Assembly (NCBI GenBank): GCA_022606135.1
Contig: JABYQN010000006.1
Coordinates: forward strand, 620,001-684,000
Source: Fomes fomentarius
Lineage: Eukaryota; Basidiomycota; Agaricomycetes; Polyporales; Polyporaceae
Length of the DNA stretch: 64,000 nt
Direction: 5' to 3'
Part shown: in pieces, positions 22,735-35,512 of the stretch
Numbering within the stretch: position 1 is the first letter of the stretch
How the letters are laid out: every line of letters starts with the position of its first letter
Position numbers and translations under genes: made by a program
The notes under the pieces: model-generated
The model's database searches: none
Told to the model about the DNA's origin: nothing
The model's input: the letters and a program-made list of their open reading frames with translations, nothing else

Positions 22735-23942
22735 CTAGTCTCTAGGGACCGAGGAGCGCATGGTGATGAGCACGCCTTCATACACCGCCCAACCGATGGC
22801 AGAGCTGAATATCTTTCGAGACATTCTCAGTGTCGCACCAGCGAAGAAACCAGCCACACCGCGTTGCTAACGATGTGTATCCAGGTCAGCTTGTCTACGT
22901 CGAGCACGATCCACAGAGCTGTCACACACCTGCCAAACCGCACGAACGGTACTCAGTACGCCGCGGTATTTGGTCTCCGATCGGACCTGCATTTTGGTTT
23001 TCAGCACATCAAATGGCTGGGTTGCAAGAGTCGCGAGAGCACCCGCAGTTGCCGCAGAGGCGGAATTTACGGCAGTCGAAAGTGAGAACGGCACTGCTAT
23101 GACCGTCGCGTTCGGTGCGGAGGATACGGCGGATGCTGGAGATGCTTCGTCAGCCAGTCTCGAGCGGATTACGAGAATTTCCGACAGGCTTACACATCAT
23201 GGACTTGATATGCTCATAGAAAACGACAAAGATGCCGGCGTAAGGTGCATCACGCAGGGATGATGCTACCGCTCCTCGGAAAACCTCGGAAGGACCAGAG
23301 CGTAGCAGTCCGAGGACAGCCTGAGGGAGAGAGCTGTACGAGTAATAGGAGCTCTAGCGGAGGAGTTAGGGAGAATTGTGAATACATGACCAGTCGCGAC
23401 GCACCTCATACCGAGCCTTGATCACAGAAAACGGATTCAACGCCAGTCCAACAGTGACTCGTGTGACCGCACCCGCGAGGAGGTTCCCCTGCGCAGTCAA
23501 TTTTGGGAGCGTCGAGGTCGAATATGACGACGATGGCGCGCGCAGGGGGGCGAAGTATGGGGACGTGGCAAGGAACGCACGAAATTGGTTGAGGCCCGTG
23601 AAGTACAGTGCAACTCCGGGGACGTTTCGCAAGAGCGAAGGGGCGGTTCCGCGCCATAGGCCACGAAGCCCATCACTTTCCACGATGTCCCTTGCGGTGC
23701 GAAATACGAGGGTTGACTGAGGGGAGAGTGGGGAACGCGAGAACTTGCGAAGGTGGTCCGGTTGTTGTATACGGGTCTTCAGCAAGTCGACTGTTGATCG
23801 TAACAATTCCAGCGTCAAGTTCATGCACACCCTATTGCGACTTACATGGCTGCAGTATCACGGTTGATGCGAACCCGGACAGGGCACCTGAAGACAAGGA
23901 ACTTTTGAGGTCGCACGGTAGAGTTGTCATGAGCAACAACAT
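22735..23942 (-). CDS. HEM25: Mitochondrial glycine carrier (SLC25A38/Hem25 family)
   Basis: Five exons on the minus strand give ~325 residues, the size of a three-repeat mitochondrial carrier. The three carrier signatures are QPFDLLKTRIQQ (rebuilt across intron 1), NPFSVIKARYE and QPFDVLKTKMQ. The second lacks the aspartate, as is usual for this subfamily. SDGLRGLWRGTAPSLLRNVP followed by GVALYFTGLNQF is the most diagnostic block and matches Hem25/SLC25A38, which imports glycine for heme synthesis. The intron between GIFVVFYEHIKSMM and the next exon best uses the GTAAGC donor, giving SSAVSSAPN. The start is either 23942 or the in-frame ATG at 23930; an additional upstream exon cannot be excluded because GTATGT spans the first ATG. 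Confidence 0.9.
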
Positions 23943-24677
23943 ACCTGAGAGAAGGTGCTGGCTAACATTGCTCATATATCCCGCGCAGGACCTGCCTTCA
24001 AATCGACCGCGGCCACGAGATTAGCGAGAAGTCAAGCAGAGAACGAGGTTGCTCGTTGAATGTTGAAGTCTCGGTGTAAGTTAAGAATCCGGATGCAACT
24101 TGTGTTCCCATGAATATCAAGCGCTCGTGTACATGTGCGAATGAGATGAGGTCACTGATGCAGAGTCGGATTGCTCGGACCGACAACCCAGGCCACACGT
24201 TGGGGACAACAACGATACAACAAGGATGGAATTACGGACGACGACAAACCCGCTACATGATGGAAGTTCCAGAAAACATTGCAAGAACGTAGAAGGGTAT
24301 CATCGACTCGAGCAGACAGTGCAGACATGTATATGCAACGGTCTAGTATTACTACGACCATATGTATCACGACGAACAGTAGCGTAAAGTCGTGAACGGA
24401 GCCGCCCCCAGGTCATGCGCTACTGACAACACGACGGAACAAGTGTCAAAGGTCAAGGGCCGAAAACGAAAGGCAAGCTCCAAAACATGATCATGAAGGG
24501 AAGTGTGTAACCGGGATCGGTCTACGACTAGCTGATTATGTAGAATCAAAGAGGATGCATGCGATAGACTGACTAGACATAGGGCGAAAACCATACCGAT
24601 AACATGTGAGCCACAACCTTGGTGATTCCCCCCCCACTGGCCTCGCATCACTTGGTCGGCATACATTTGCAAGCTGC
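23943..24677. other. Intergenic region
   Basis: About 735 bp between two minus-strand genes. Short frames only; nothing recognised. It should contain the 3' end of the DUF2433 gene and the HEM25 promoter. Confidence 0.55.
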
Positions 24678-26990
24678 TCAAGACTCCACAGGCTTAGGAC
24701 TCTCCGATGGTGTATCGCCGTTCGCTCGTCCCGGTCCACCGCCGCGAGTGAGGCCAGCGGAGGCGAACCCACGTGCCGCGAAGCCGCCACGAGCTCCGCG
24801 CCCACCACGTCCAGTGAACGACCCTCTGTGGCCATTTTCTCCAGTACGCGACTCTTTGTCTGTCGCTTGTTTCAGCTCAGGCACACCATCGTTGAGTGTC
24901 TGCACCAACTGTCAGTACCACTGATGTGACCATAGGTATGGACAGACTCACCTGGCCGTTCTTTGCAAGACCAGCCTTCATCGCTTCCTCGTCACCGAAC
25001 TCGACATAGCACATCTTTCCGTTGCGACCCGCGAAGTTCGAAGGGTAGTTCACACGGGTGATCTGCGGAAGACAGTCAGCAACACCTTCCAAAGAGACCT
25101 GAATCGCTGTCTGAACTCACCCCATCCTTCGCATCGCCAAAGAACTCCCTGACCTCAGACTCGTTTGCGGGATTGGGCATACGCATGAAGATCGTCCATG
25201 GGTTCCGTGCAGGTCTCTTGCTCGTTGGTGTCCTCGCACCCGTGCTCTCCGTCGCAGGCGAAGTGACGCCATCGTCCGTTCTTGGTTCAACACCTGACGC
25301 GGCGGCAGCAGACACTTCGGGTGTGTTCTTGCCTGACTTCGACGGCGGACTACTCAGGTCGATTTCGGGCCTTGCTCCAGGAGCAGGAGACCCGGCACCC
25401 TCCTTAGCGGCAGCCTCGCGCTCCGCACGCTCCTGCTGCTTGCGCTCCTTTTTCCGCTCGCGCTTCGCCCGGTCCTTCTCCGCCTTGTCCAAAGCTACCT
25501 GGTTCTGTGCGCCACCGTTAAGTTTGGGCGTCTCCCGGCCCGACGTGGGTGGTGGCGGCGTTGAAGGTTTTGACTTCTGACCGATGAGGTGAGGAGGAAG
25601 AGGCTTCTCCACTGCCACAGGAGTTGCTGCGGTACCGGTGCCAGATGCTTTTGGTGTCGCACCAGCACCTGTGTTGGTGTTCAGGCCCGATGTGGGCTGC
25701 GTGGACGTAGTAGTAGTTGGCGTCGCCGCAACGGTAGAGGGTGTGACCGTACGGCGGTACGCATAATTGAATCCTTGACTCTTCAGTTCCGCGCTGACAC
25801 GGCCGTCCTTGATGTCGAGGATGAGGCAGCCATACGCCGCATCACATAGATTCCAGTTCCAGCAGTTCTTCCAAGATGGGTCTTCGCCATGCGGTTGACC
25901 AGTAGGACCGAGCTGGTTCGGTTGTGGGGGTATGCGTTCAACAACGGAAAGCGCCTTATCGAGCAGTACACGTTGGTTGTCGTCGATGACGGCATCAACC
26001 TGTGACTTCACGCTCTCCCAGACCTTGTCGAATGCCTCCTTGCCCACAAGGACTTTGTGCCGCAGCCCCTCGAAGTCTGCCTGAACACTGAACTCGTTGT
26101 ATGAAGATGCGTAACGGAAATGAAGACCAGCCGAAACGGTCAAGTCGGCTTTGAGTACGAGTGCGAGTTGACTCATGATGCCCTCCCGGCCGGGACTCGC
26201 ATGGGTGACGAGCAAACGCGTTTCGGTGGGGTCAAAGACGCGCTGAGCGGTGTCGACGAGCTCACCGATCTGGAGTGCCGTCGTCCACATCGTGCCTTGT
26301 CCGCCCGCGATCGTCGCGTTTCCGTCCCCATTGTCGAACATCTTGTGGGGCACGAGCGCGCCGCCGAGACCGAGCAGGCGCAGCTTGACGCCGCCAATGT
26401 CGAGACAACGCGTGGTGGCCTCGTCCAGTACGTGGAGGTTTTCGATATCGTATTGACCTGCGCGGAACTTTTCGAGAACGATGACGTCCTCGCATGCACC
26501 CCACACTGTGTATACCGGAACCTGCAGCTTGATCTGGCCAGAAAGGAGCAGTGGGAATTCCGACAGCAGGGATATAGTCACCGTCGAGCGAATGGTGGAA
26601 GGGGGGTTCTCTGGTGCAAGTAAATGGTTTCGTTGAGCAGCGGGGATGAGAGGCGAGTACATTGTGAGGTGGCGGAGGGTCCTGTCATTGATTCTGTCGA
26701 GGCTGGAGGCCTCTGCCGCAGCGTCAGTGTCTATGCGCACTTACACGACCGCGAAACGCACCGAAGAAACCAAAGTCTCCCGTATGAATGATAGCAACTG
26801 CATTGGCCTCTCGCGCGAGGTCGTTGAGTGCAGAAAGACGGCCACGAATGTCGGCTATACAGAGGATTCGTCCTTGAGCGGTGTCAAAGACTTTTGTCTG
26901 CGTATTCACTTGGTACTGTGGCTTCGGATTCGGGGATACTGCTGGGCGTGTCGAAGTCGATGCTGGGCGAGAAAGGGACTGGGACTGCAT
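24678..26990 (-). CDS. DUF2433 phosphoesterase-like protein with RRM-like and RGG regions
   Basis: Four exons or more. Exon 1 ends with a metallophosphoesterase-like start: GRILCIADIRGRLSALNDLA and AIIHTGDFGFFGAF. Exon 2 continues SLDRINDRTLRHLTMYSPLI, VPVYTVWGACEDVIVLEKF, LLVTHASPGREGIMSQLAL and KNCWNWNLCDAAYGCLILDI, all typical of the fungal DUF2433 family. A low-complexity proline/threonine/lysine linker follows. The C-terminus has an RRM-like fold (NPWTIFMRMPNPANESEVREF, GRNGKMCYVEFGDEEAMKAG) and ends in an RGG box (GRGGRGARGGFAARGF). A phosphoesterase-like domain joined to RNA-binding regions suggests an RNA-related function, but none is established that I know. The intron between exons 1 and 2 is unusually short (about 34 nt). 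Confidence 0.8.
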
Positions 26991-27484
26991 TTTGTGTGGG
27001 ATTGTGGAGGAGGAGGAGAACGTCGAACGTCGACCGACAAGCCTCCCAGTGGCTCATCAAAATGAGGACGATAAGTCCGCGTATGGAAGGAGAGACAAAT
27101 GTTAACCCCAGTTACAGAGACTTACAAGCCCATAAATCGATCAGCGCCTCTCACCAGTGCCACTGACCACATGATGGTGGTTTAATGTTCCAACCTCTAA
27201 CGTCCATGTTCGCCACGTAATGCATGTAGGACTTTCAAAAAAAATTGTATTTCCGACAGAAAGTATGTCAGGGGAAGATGTCGAGTAATGCAGATACCGT
27301 GCACAAGATGACAGAAGTCGGACGAAGTGGCGTATTCCCCGAGCACGTATACAGACGCGGGCGAGCTTGTCCGAACCGTTCTTGCCTTCCGACCACGATG
27401 CACTACGTACCCCTCGCCCCTTCTTGATCTCGTCGACACTCGGACCAACGCCCACAGGTCGCAGGACATTGACTTGACGTTCCC
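26991..27484. promoter_or_regulatory. Divergent promoter region of the DUF2433 gene and MED13
   Basis: 494 bp between start codons on opposite strands. Short frames on both strands are not supported as genes. No clear TATA box. Confidence 0.45.
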
Positions 27485-30400
27485 ATGGCTGCGAAGACCC
27501 AGCAGGCACCGCAGGACAACACAGGTTCATCTGTGCTCTCACAAACCCCACCGTCAATCTCTCCGACAACGCCAGTGCTTGCGTCTGTCATTGCGCTTCC
27601 GAAGGAGCCCCTCATCGCATACTCGGCCTTCGCATGCGCGTCCGCCACGGCCGACTCGCTTGACCAGCTGGAGGTTGCCCGAAGGGGAATATTGCTTCGG
27701 GATAAGGGGAAACCGCTCTCGGATTCCTTACTTCCGTGTGTCAATATATCCAAGGATGTTGCTACATTGTACGTATTCGCCTTGGGATCTATTGGGCGTA
27801 TGTGCAATGCACACAAGCTACTACAAAGCCTTGCACTTGAATCGTTGACTTGTGAGTACTGTCCACTAGTATTACTTCATTCAACCCTCTTCTCCGTAAA
27901 GAATCACACCATGCCCGGATGCGGGTGCTGCACACTGCACCCGCACATTGTGTGCCGAGTCCGCTGACTATCACCGCTTCAGTGACCGAATCTTCTTCAT
28001 TTACCCCCGCTTCCATCTATCCATGCTCGGCCTCCTGCTCTATCCAAGTCGCCCCATGTGAACGCTGTTTGAATACCGCAACAGTGACTGGTGCTTCAAG
28101 TTCACCACAGTTGCTACCCAGGGTTTCGCTGCGCCTTCCCTTGATGTTGTTCCTTGAGGCCGTTCGCAGCCGTCTTATAGACGACGTCGCAGAAGCTTCC
28201 AAGCTTCACCCATATGGACGGTCTATTTCCCGGCTGAAGGGAGGGTTCCTCTTAGGACCCGTACCCTTCTCTTCTGAGTGGGGTTCTGGGTGGGAGAACC
28301 ATGGGCATAGCCGTCCTCTCATCCACTGCAATCTCCAAGTCCACATCTCGTTCTCGACGCAATCTCCATCCACCGCACGGCTTGTAATACATCCGGTGGT
28401 GCGCTCAACGTATTACCTCCCACTCCGCTGTTCACTTCCTGCACCGGCCGGTACTCCGATCGTTTTGCTTCCCTACGGCGTTCCTGCGTATTATCTCAAT
28501 ACGTATCACGGATCCTGCGCTGCATTAACTGCGCAATTCGACGACGCTCTTGTTGGCTTGGGTGCTGGGGAGTGGAAGCGAGCGTACGGCGTTCATTCGC
28601 AGGAGCCAAACTTCACAAAACAGGATTGTCCGACCTTTGTCGTTGTTTGGCTCGCGGTACAGAACAAACAAGGCGAGGATAAAGGCATGCCTGTCATATG
28701 GCCCGCCACGCTATGCGTCTCGTATCACGTCAAGTCCCCTTCAACACATGCACGCACGTCGCTGCCCTATATCCCTGAGCTACCCGCGCAGCTACAGGCG
28801 TCCCCTTCGCCACCAACAGCCGCAGTACCCACGACGCTCTCTTTTACGACAGCAGCTTCTCCTGCCACGGACGTCCCTGCAAGTGCTACCACCTCGACTT
28901 TCACGGCAGCTCTTCCCACTGGTGAGAGAGAACGGCTTTCTCCATCGTTCCAACGCCGCCCCAGCCTCCTCCGATCGTCGTCCACCAGTGATTCCCTGCG
29001 CGCATTTCGTAGTCTCTCTCTGCACAAGAAGCCCTATTTTCGCGACGTTAAGAAGGTCGCGTCGGAAGTCCGCGGCTATGTTGATTCTGTTGTCAAAGAG
29101 CGAGAACGTGAGCGGGAGAGGATTCGGAAAGAACGTCAGGAACAAGAGCTTGCAGCTGCACGTGCCAAGCTAGCCAGCGCAAACCCATCCTCTGTAGACT
29201 CTCTGGCACCCTCGTCGAAACCGGAGCCTCCGGTTCCTCCATTGGAAGAAGCGGTGAACCCCGTGCCAGAGCTGACGATACTCCCTACTGAGGCCGACCC
29301 CGGGGAGCCTGAATCTTACCCGACAGTAGAGTCTGATCACTCTGTTGATTCCCTCTTCTCTCCTCCAGATGTCAACGCTGATCTTCCCTCTACGGAGGAA
29401 GAATCGCGTCCAACGCAGGAAGATCCCGTTGCAGAGGTTCCTCCCGTGCCTGACCAGGATGCACCCGCACCTGCGCAGCCTGCGGAGGTCCCACCTGAAC
29501 CAACGACTGGAGCATTCGTTGATCCGTTCAGTACCTTCGACACCACATGGGGCCATCAGTCTGATGACTATATGAACATCGACTACGACATGGGATTTGG
29601 CAGCATGAACATGGAATCCCTTGGCAGAACCCACACTGGGGGTGCTGGAGCGGGTGGCTTCGAGATGGACGATGACCTTGACGACTTTACAGAAGCTGAC
29701 TTTGCCTATTTTAACGCCCCTCGATCGGAAAGCGGCGCTGCTGCTCCCGCACTTCTCCCTGGCATCACGTTGAACTCTGGATCTGCGCCCATTGGTGGCC
29801 TTGCTTCCATGGGTTCGCCGCCACTGGTAACGATGGATGGTACACTTTCTGGGCCCGGACCACCCTCTGCCAATACTGTCATATCGCCTTGGACAAGCCA
29901 CCTAGGGGATACAGTCACACCTAGACCCAGTATCGACATGCATAGTTTCATGGATAGTCTCCCTCCCCCTGAACTCCTCCCTCCTTCACCCACAAAGACC
30001 CCATCTTCCCATTCCGCCCCAGCGACACCCTCCGTCCAGCTTGAGGACGCATGCCAAATACTCGATAGGCGCCCTACAATCTTCGATCCCATTCCATTCG
30101 CGTCCAGTCATCGTGATATTGATGGCAAGTACGCGGTCGGCAAGTTCGCCCTGCCTTCACCTTCTGCTGACGTCGACCGTACTGAGCCCATACCCATCAA
30201 TTCTGCGACAAGTTCCACTCTCCTTCCGGGATGGAAATATAAGTACAGCGCAGTCACGGACCCGCGAATTGGTGTTGTCAAGAAGCTGATTGGGGTCAAG
30301 CGTAAGAGCCTCGATCAAGGTTCGCGGGTGCAACGGCGAGCGCCATCGTGGGAATTGTATCGCGAGGCTGAAGGTTGGCAGAGTAGCTCTCCACCAACTG

Positions 30401-32896
30401 CTGAGGTAGACTCTGAAGAGTCTGAGGAGGAACCATGGATGGAAGAGGACGAAGCGGCCCCAGCGGCGGTTGTGCCTAGGCCATCAACTCCGCCTCCACT
30501 TTATCTACCCCTCGGACCGACCCTCCTCCGGACGCACTTCCACCACGCCCATTTACTCCCGATGTGCAGCCCTCTGCGGCCTCCAGGTATGGCGGTGAAT
30601 AATACACCTGGCAGTACGGCTCCGATATCAGCGCCTACACCAGTATCTCCTGCAGCTGTCCTTGGTGCGGCGTCCGAGAAGACGAAGTCTTTGGAGGCCG
30701 CGGCACAGGTCCTCGTGAAGGAGATTGTGGAGAATCCCATCTGGTCCGAGATGTGGAGGGCGAACGCGTCGCTGTCACTGGCGCCTCCCTATCCCCCTGG
30801 CAAAATTTGGCAGGCGGATGCGAGGTACATCAAACATCTTGTGGGAAGCGATTCGGACAGCAATATACAGACGATGTTCAGCGAAGGTATGTTGTCGCCA
30901 TCTCGCTTCTGCTTGTCTGTGCTCAATTTCATCTAAAAACATTGTTCTATCAGGTTCTTCCGAAGCGTCGCCCGCGACATCACTGCGGCGTCTAGAATCT
31001 CCCATGCTTGTCGTTGGTAAGGGTGACACGGTCATCCAGATGTCCCCCACTTCCCTGCGATTTTGGGAGAAGCTTGGACTTTCACCGAGGGCGGGCCAGA
31101 AAGACGTCACTGCCTTCGTGTTCTTCGAGGGGACAGATGAAGACCGTGATGCCGGGATCGAAGACTGGCTCAGTCGTATCGCCGCTGCGTACTCGGTGAG
31201 GGCACTTATCCACTCTCATACTCACTGGCCACTAGACTGAATGCGTCTGTAGGCGAAGAATTTCGGCACCCATGTTGCCGGCGTGTCCAGTCATGCCACT
31301 AAGCCAGGTCTTGTGCCTACGCGCTTCGATACGCTTCGTAAGACCCTAAGTGAGTGCTATGAGTTATCTGAACGTATCGAACTACTCGCTGACATGCCGG
31401 TGCAGTGAGTTTTGTTTCCACCATCCCAACACAGAATCCTCACATCGTCTTCTACATCGCCACTCCGACTCACATCATCTCATCTACGAACACTACCCTG
31501 CGTACAATCCTCTCGGCTGTTCGGCGCTTTTACAAAGCGCATCCCGGCGGCGACGTCTTGGTGCATTTAGTCCCCGAGTCACTCATCTACGGAACGCACA
31601 CAAATCCTGCGGACGGTCTGGGCGGCTTAGATATATTCGTTTGTAGTGTGTATGACCGCATCCTCCAGCCCGTCACCCGTGCCATGTCCCGGAAGTTCTT
31701 CAATTGGAGCGCGCCTCTGGTTGGGTACTTCCAAGCGCCTTCATACGCAATCCTTCCCTCTCATACTAGCAAGTTACCCTACCCGAAGGTCACTTACTCA
31801 TTGGAGTCCAGTACATCTTCTCTGGACGTCATGCATCGACACATACTGCTCCATCTGGGTTACGAGATCTCTGCTTGCGGTCGCTGGGTCCTGGCTGCAT
31901 GTGTGGACGCTGAAGGGGAGGCTCATGAGCTGAAGGCGTGGCTGACGCCTGACGATCATGTTGAGGAGTTCGTGGTCTCACAGGTCTGGACGTTCGTGCA
32001 CGAGTTCTCAAGACGGGCAAACATTGAATGGCGGATTGTCATATCCAAGCTGGGCTTGATGACCCATTCCGAGCTTGATGGTCAGTCTGATTTCTGCTCT
32101 GCATTCATGAATGAGTGAGACACTCATTCGGTGTCTAGCCTGGGTATCCCATCTCGATTCTGCTGTCTCCATGTCTTCCGACGTCCCTCCCATGCATGTC
32201 ACGCTGCTCGCAATCGATCAGGAGCATCCTTGGACCTTTCTTTCGCCTCAGGAAGGTGGCGACTTCGACATCTTCAAGCGCACCCCCATTCCGTCTCCTC
32301 AAGTGCCTACATCCAAATCCTCACGACACACCCATACGACGTTTTCCGACGTCACATGCGCCACCTACTCCTTCACTCCTTCGCAGGACACCACCCTATA
32401 TCCAGCTTACTATGTGGATCGGTCCACCAAATGCTCGCCATCGACCAAGGTGCCAGGCTCCTCCGAGTCTCCTTTCGTGCCCGACCTCGAAGACGAGGAG
32501 TCTCCCAACACATCCGCGTTCGTTCAGACACCATCGACGGAACTGGTCCGCGCACCCGGATGGTGCACGTTGATATGCGCTCCTTCTACTGCCGACTACG
32601 CTTCGCTGTCGTGCATGCGCATCTTCCAGCTCCACGTAGCGCGCTCGCTCCGCTCGACCTATGGAACGCCTAGCATTGCACAATCGTCCCAGTCATCTCA
32701 GTCTCAGCCTGAGGGGCATCACGACGCTCCTGCCGCTCCCAAGGAGCTGATGACAGACATTGTACGCAACTTTCACGAGCTGGCCGTGTTGTCGCGGACG
32801 CGATGGAAGCTCAGTGCCGACCCCGCGCTACCATTCCACCTGGCGGCGTTGGAGGTGATGCGTGCGGCACTCAGTGGAGGGACGGTGGACCCATAG
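27485..32896 (+). CDS. MED13: Mediator complex subunit 13
   Basis: Six exons (27485-27851, 27983-30886, 30954-31195, 31253-31349, 31406-32080, 32139-32896) total 5,043 nt, giving 1,680 residues. The N-terminal domain includes EPLIAYSAFACASATADSL and LRLPLMLFLEAVRSRLIDDV. A long acidic, serine/proline-rich middle contains a very charged helix (KEREREREERIRKERQEQE-like, about 29095-29150). The C-terminal module has MSFVSTIPTQNPHIVFYIAT, LVHLVPESLIYGTHTN and LDIFVCSVYDRILQPVTR, the block that identifies MED13/Srb9. It ends with CTLICAPSTADYASLSCMRI and LSRTRWKLSADPALPFH. MED13 links the CDK8 kinase module to core Mediator in the nucleus. The reading frame closes across all five introns. Confidence 0.93.
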
Positions 32897-33385
32897 GGTG
32901 TCCCCATCTGCATCTCTCTCAATCTTCGACTTCTTCTGTCCATGATCTCCGTTCCGTGTATATCTCTTTATACTCTATTTTTTCCAGGTCACGTAGGGCA
33001 GGGTTGATATCAGGCTCTTCATTGTATAGTATCAGGTGGTCAGCGGTCTCCCGTTTCTTCAACAACTCGGACACGTCACGATTCATTTGCATTCATATAC
33101 TAGTCCTAATGCACGCATCAGTGTGGATTGGCCAAGACTCCTGCATGTACTAGACTTGTATCCTACCCATCATAGAATGTGTATCATCACGCTCAGTACT
33201 TAGTTCAAGGTACGGACCTCGGTGCCGGTAACGCCGGGAGGGGCGCGGGACCGATCGGCATGTGATTGTTGTACCCCGCATTATGGGCGTCAAGATGTAG
33301 CGCTCGGCTTGTGCCAAGGTCCGACCGTAGAGCTCGTCCGGGTCATCCCTCGCGCATCCGTCCCTTCCTACCAACATCTGCCACC
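32897..33385. other. Intergenic region
   Basis: 489 bp between two plus-strand genes; MED13 3' end and acyl-CoA dehydrogenase promoter. No motif recognised. Confidence 0.5.
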
Positions 33386-34983
33386 ATGTTGCGTTCTGCT
33401 GTCCGCTCTGTCAAGCTCCCAACGTCGGCTCTGTGCAAGGCCGCGCCGTCCGGAACGATTGTCGCACGGTACGAGGCATCGGTGGCTTCATGGGTTGACG
33501 ACCTCTGACCAGAAGTTACAGGCATTTCTCGCGTTCAACTGTCGCTGCTTCAGATGTTCGACCGACTTCGTTGAGCACATTCACGGAGGAGGAGGAGATG
33601 CTCCGCGAGTCCGGTACGTCTCCTTGTAAGTATCTCTCGGATTACACTCATGAAGATCATTTGCGTGAAGTTAGGAGATTCGCGGAGGATGTCGTTGCGC
33701 CTAAGGTGCGGGAGATGGACGAAAGTGAGATGATGGACAAATCCGTCATTACAGGTCTTTTCGAGCAAGGCGTGCGTCCATCGCATCCTCCCCGTCAGTC
33801 CGCGCACTAACCCAGTTACGTGTAGCTCATGGCAATCGAGACCCCCGCAGAATACGGTGGCGCAGAGTCGTCGTTCACATCTGCCATTGTCGCAATCGAA
33901 GAGCTTGCAAGGATAGACCCTTCGGTCTCTGTGCTGTGCGACGTCCACAATACGCTCGTGTGCACAATTGTGCGCAAGTACGGCAGTAAGGAGCAACAGG
34001 AGAAGTGGCTCCCGTTACTCTCAGAGTCTATGGTACGTGTATTAGTTCGCCTTGCATCACCTTGCTATCTTCTGACTTCACCATAGCTCGGCTCGTTCTG
34101 TTTATCAGAGCCTGCGTCAGGTTCGGACGCGTTCGCGCTCCAGACACGCGCTGTGAAGGACGGCAACGAATGGGTCCTTAACGGTACCAAGATGTGGATC
34201 ACCAACTCATACGAGGCGGACTTCTTCCTCATATTCGCCAACGTAAAAACTCTCATCAATTCCTTTCCGCGTCTCATTAACACCTCTTCAGATTGACCCC
34301 AGTAAGGGCTACAAGGGTATCACGTGCTTCATTGCAACGAAGGACATGGGTGTCAAAATTGCAAAGAAGGAGCAAAAGCTCGGTATTCGCGCATCCTCGA
34401 CATGCTCGCTCGCCTTCGACGACCTCCGCATACCAGCAGAGAACGTAATTGGCGGCGAGGGCAAGGGCTACAAGATCGCCATCGAAATCCTTAATGAAGG
34501 CCGCATCGGTATCGCCGGCCAGATGCTCGGTCTCGCACAAGGCGCGTTCGATAAGGCGGTTCCGTACACCTTCCAGCGGACGCAGTTTGGGAAGCCCATC
34601 GGCACCTTCCAGGGCATGCAGTTTCAGCAGGCCGAGGCTGGCATCGACATCGAGGCAGCGCGCTTGTTGACCTACAACGCCGCACGGAGGAAGGAGGAGG
34701 GCCTTGACTTTGTTCGGGAGGCGGCTATGGCGAAGTACTATGCTAGCCAGGTTGCGCAGCGAGTCTCCGGCGCGGCGATTGAATGGTGTGGCGGCATCGG
34801 ATTCACACGAGAGACTGGTATTGAGAAGTACTGGCGAGACTCGAAGATCGTGAGTAGATCACACTTGCGTATATGTCAGTATGACAAGACTGACGTTTCA
34901 CGATTCAGGGCGCGATCTACGAGGGTACCTCGAACATTCAACTCCAGACGATCGCGAAGATGATCCAGAAGCAGTACTCATAA
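33386..34983 (+). CDS. Short/branched-chain acyl-CoA dehydrogenase, mitochondrial
   Basis: Multi-exon gene. The N-terminus ([19 protein letters not shown]...RHFSRST) is a basic mitochondrial targeting sequence completed across intron 1. The dehydrogenase follows: [19 protein letters not shown], the acyl-CoA dehydrogenase signature in [50 protein letters not shown], and [20 protein letters not shown]. The C-terminal part has [20 protein letters not shown] and, after the last intron, [16 protein letters not shown]; the glutamate of YEG is the usual catalytic base. Closest family type is ACADSB, acting in branched-chain amino acid or short-chain fatty acid oxidation with FAD. An intron (about 33469-33531) begins GTACGAG and restores the frame into HFSRST. 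Substrate chain length is inferred only. Confidence 0.93.
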
Positions 34984-35512
34984 CAGACTCTGCTTGACCA
35001 CGAACACACACACTACCGCAAGAACCTCTAACATTTGTATACCGATCTTGTGTCACACGCAATGATATCAGTCGAATAACACCTATGCTGAAGTTCAGTG
35101 CAGCCCAAGCTTTACAAGGTAAATAAGTCATTTCCTCCGCGTGCATCTCCGAATAGTTTTGGTGCCACCCGCCGACGCCTCACTAAAGGATGAAAAATTG
35201 GGCTCGTAAAACAACGTGGCGATGTAGCGCTACGTTCAACTTGGTCCGGGTTATGAGCTCTGTATGATATCGATTCACTCCGATGCAATCAAAGGAGTCC
35301 CAGACATGGCGCATACGTCCAGAACACTATACAGACTGCTGCACAGATCATGCCTCATAGCAAACTCTGAACACCGGGAATGCGCCAGTGTCCGCATAAA
35401 CATGCAGCTATGTCATGGCTGGTGATGGCGCGCTTAATTGGGGCGCTAGTTGAATCCATTATATAAATCAAGGTTTCTGATGACGGTCGAATCAACACCG
35501 TCTTCAAACCCA
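34984..35512. other. Intergenic region
   Basis: About 530 bp. The right end carries the TATA box of the kinase-like gene. Nothing else recognised. Confidence 0.5.
35462..35467 (+). promoter_or_regulatory. TATA box of the kinase-like gene
   Basis: TATAAA in the context ATTATATAAATC, 51 bp before the start codon at 35513. Confidence 0.6.

Noticed and set aside
28550..29173. 207-residue plus-strand frame within MED13
   Set aside because: Shadow of the main MED13 exon with Arg/Ser-rich composition.
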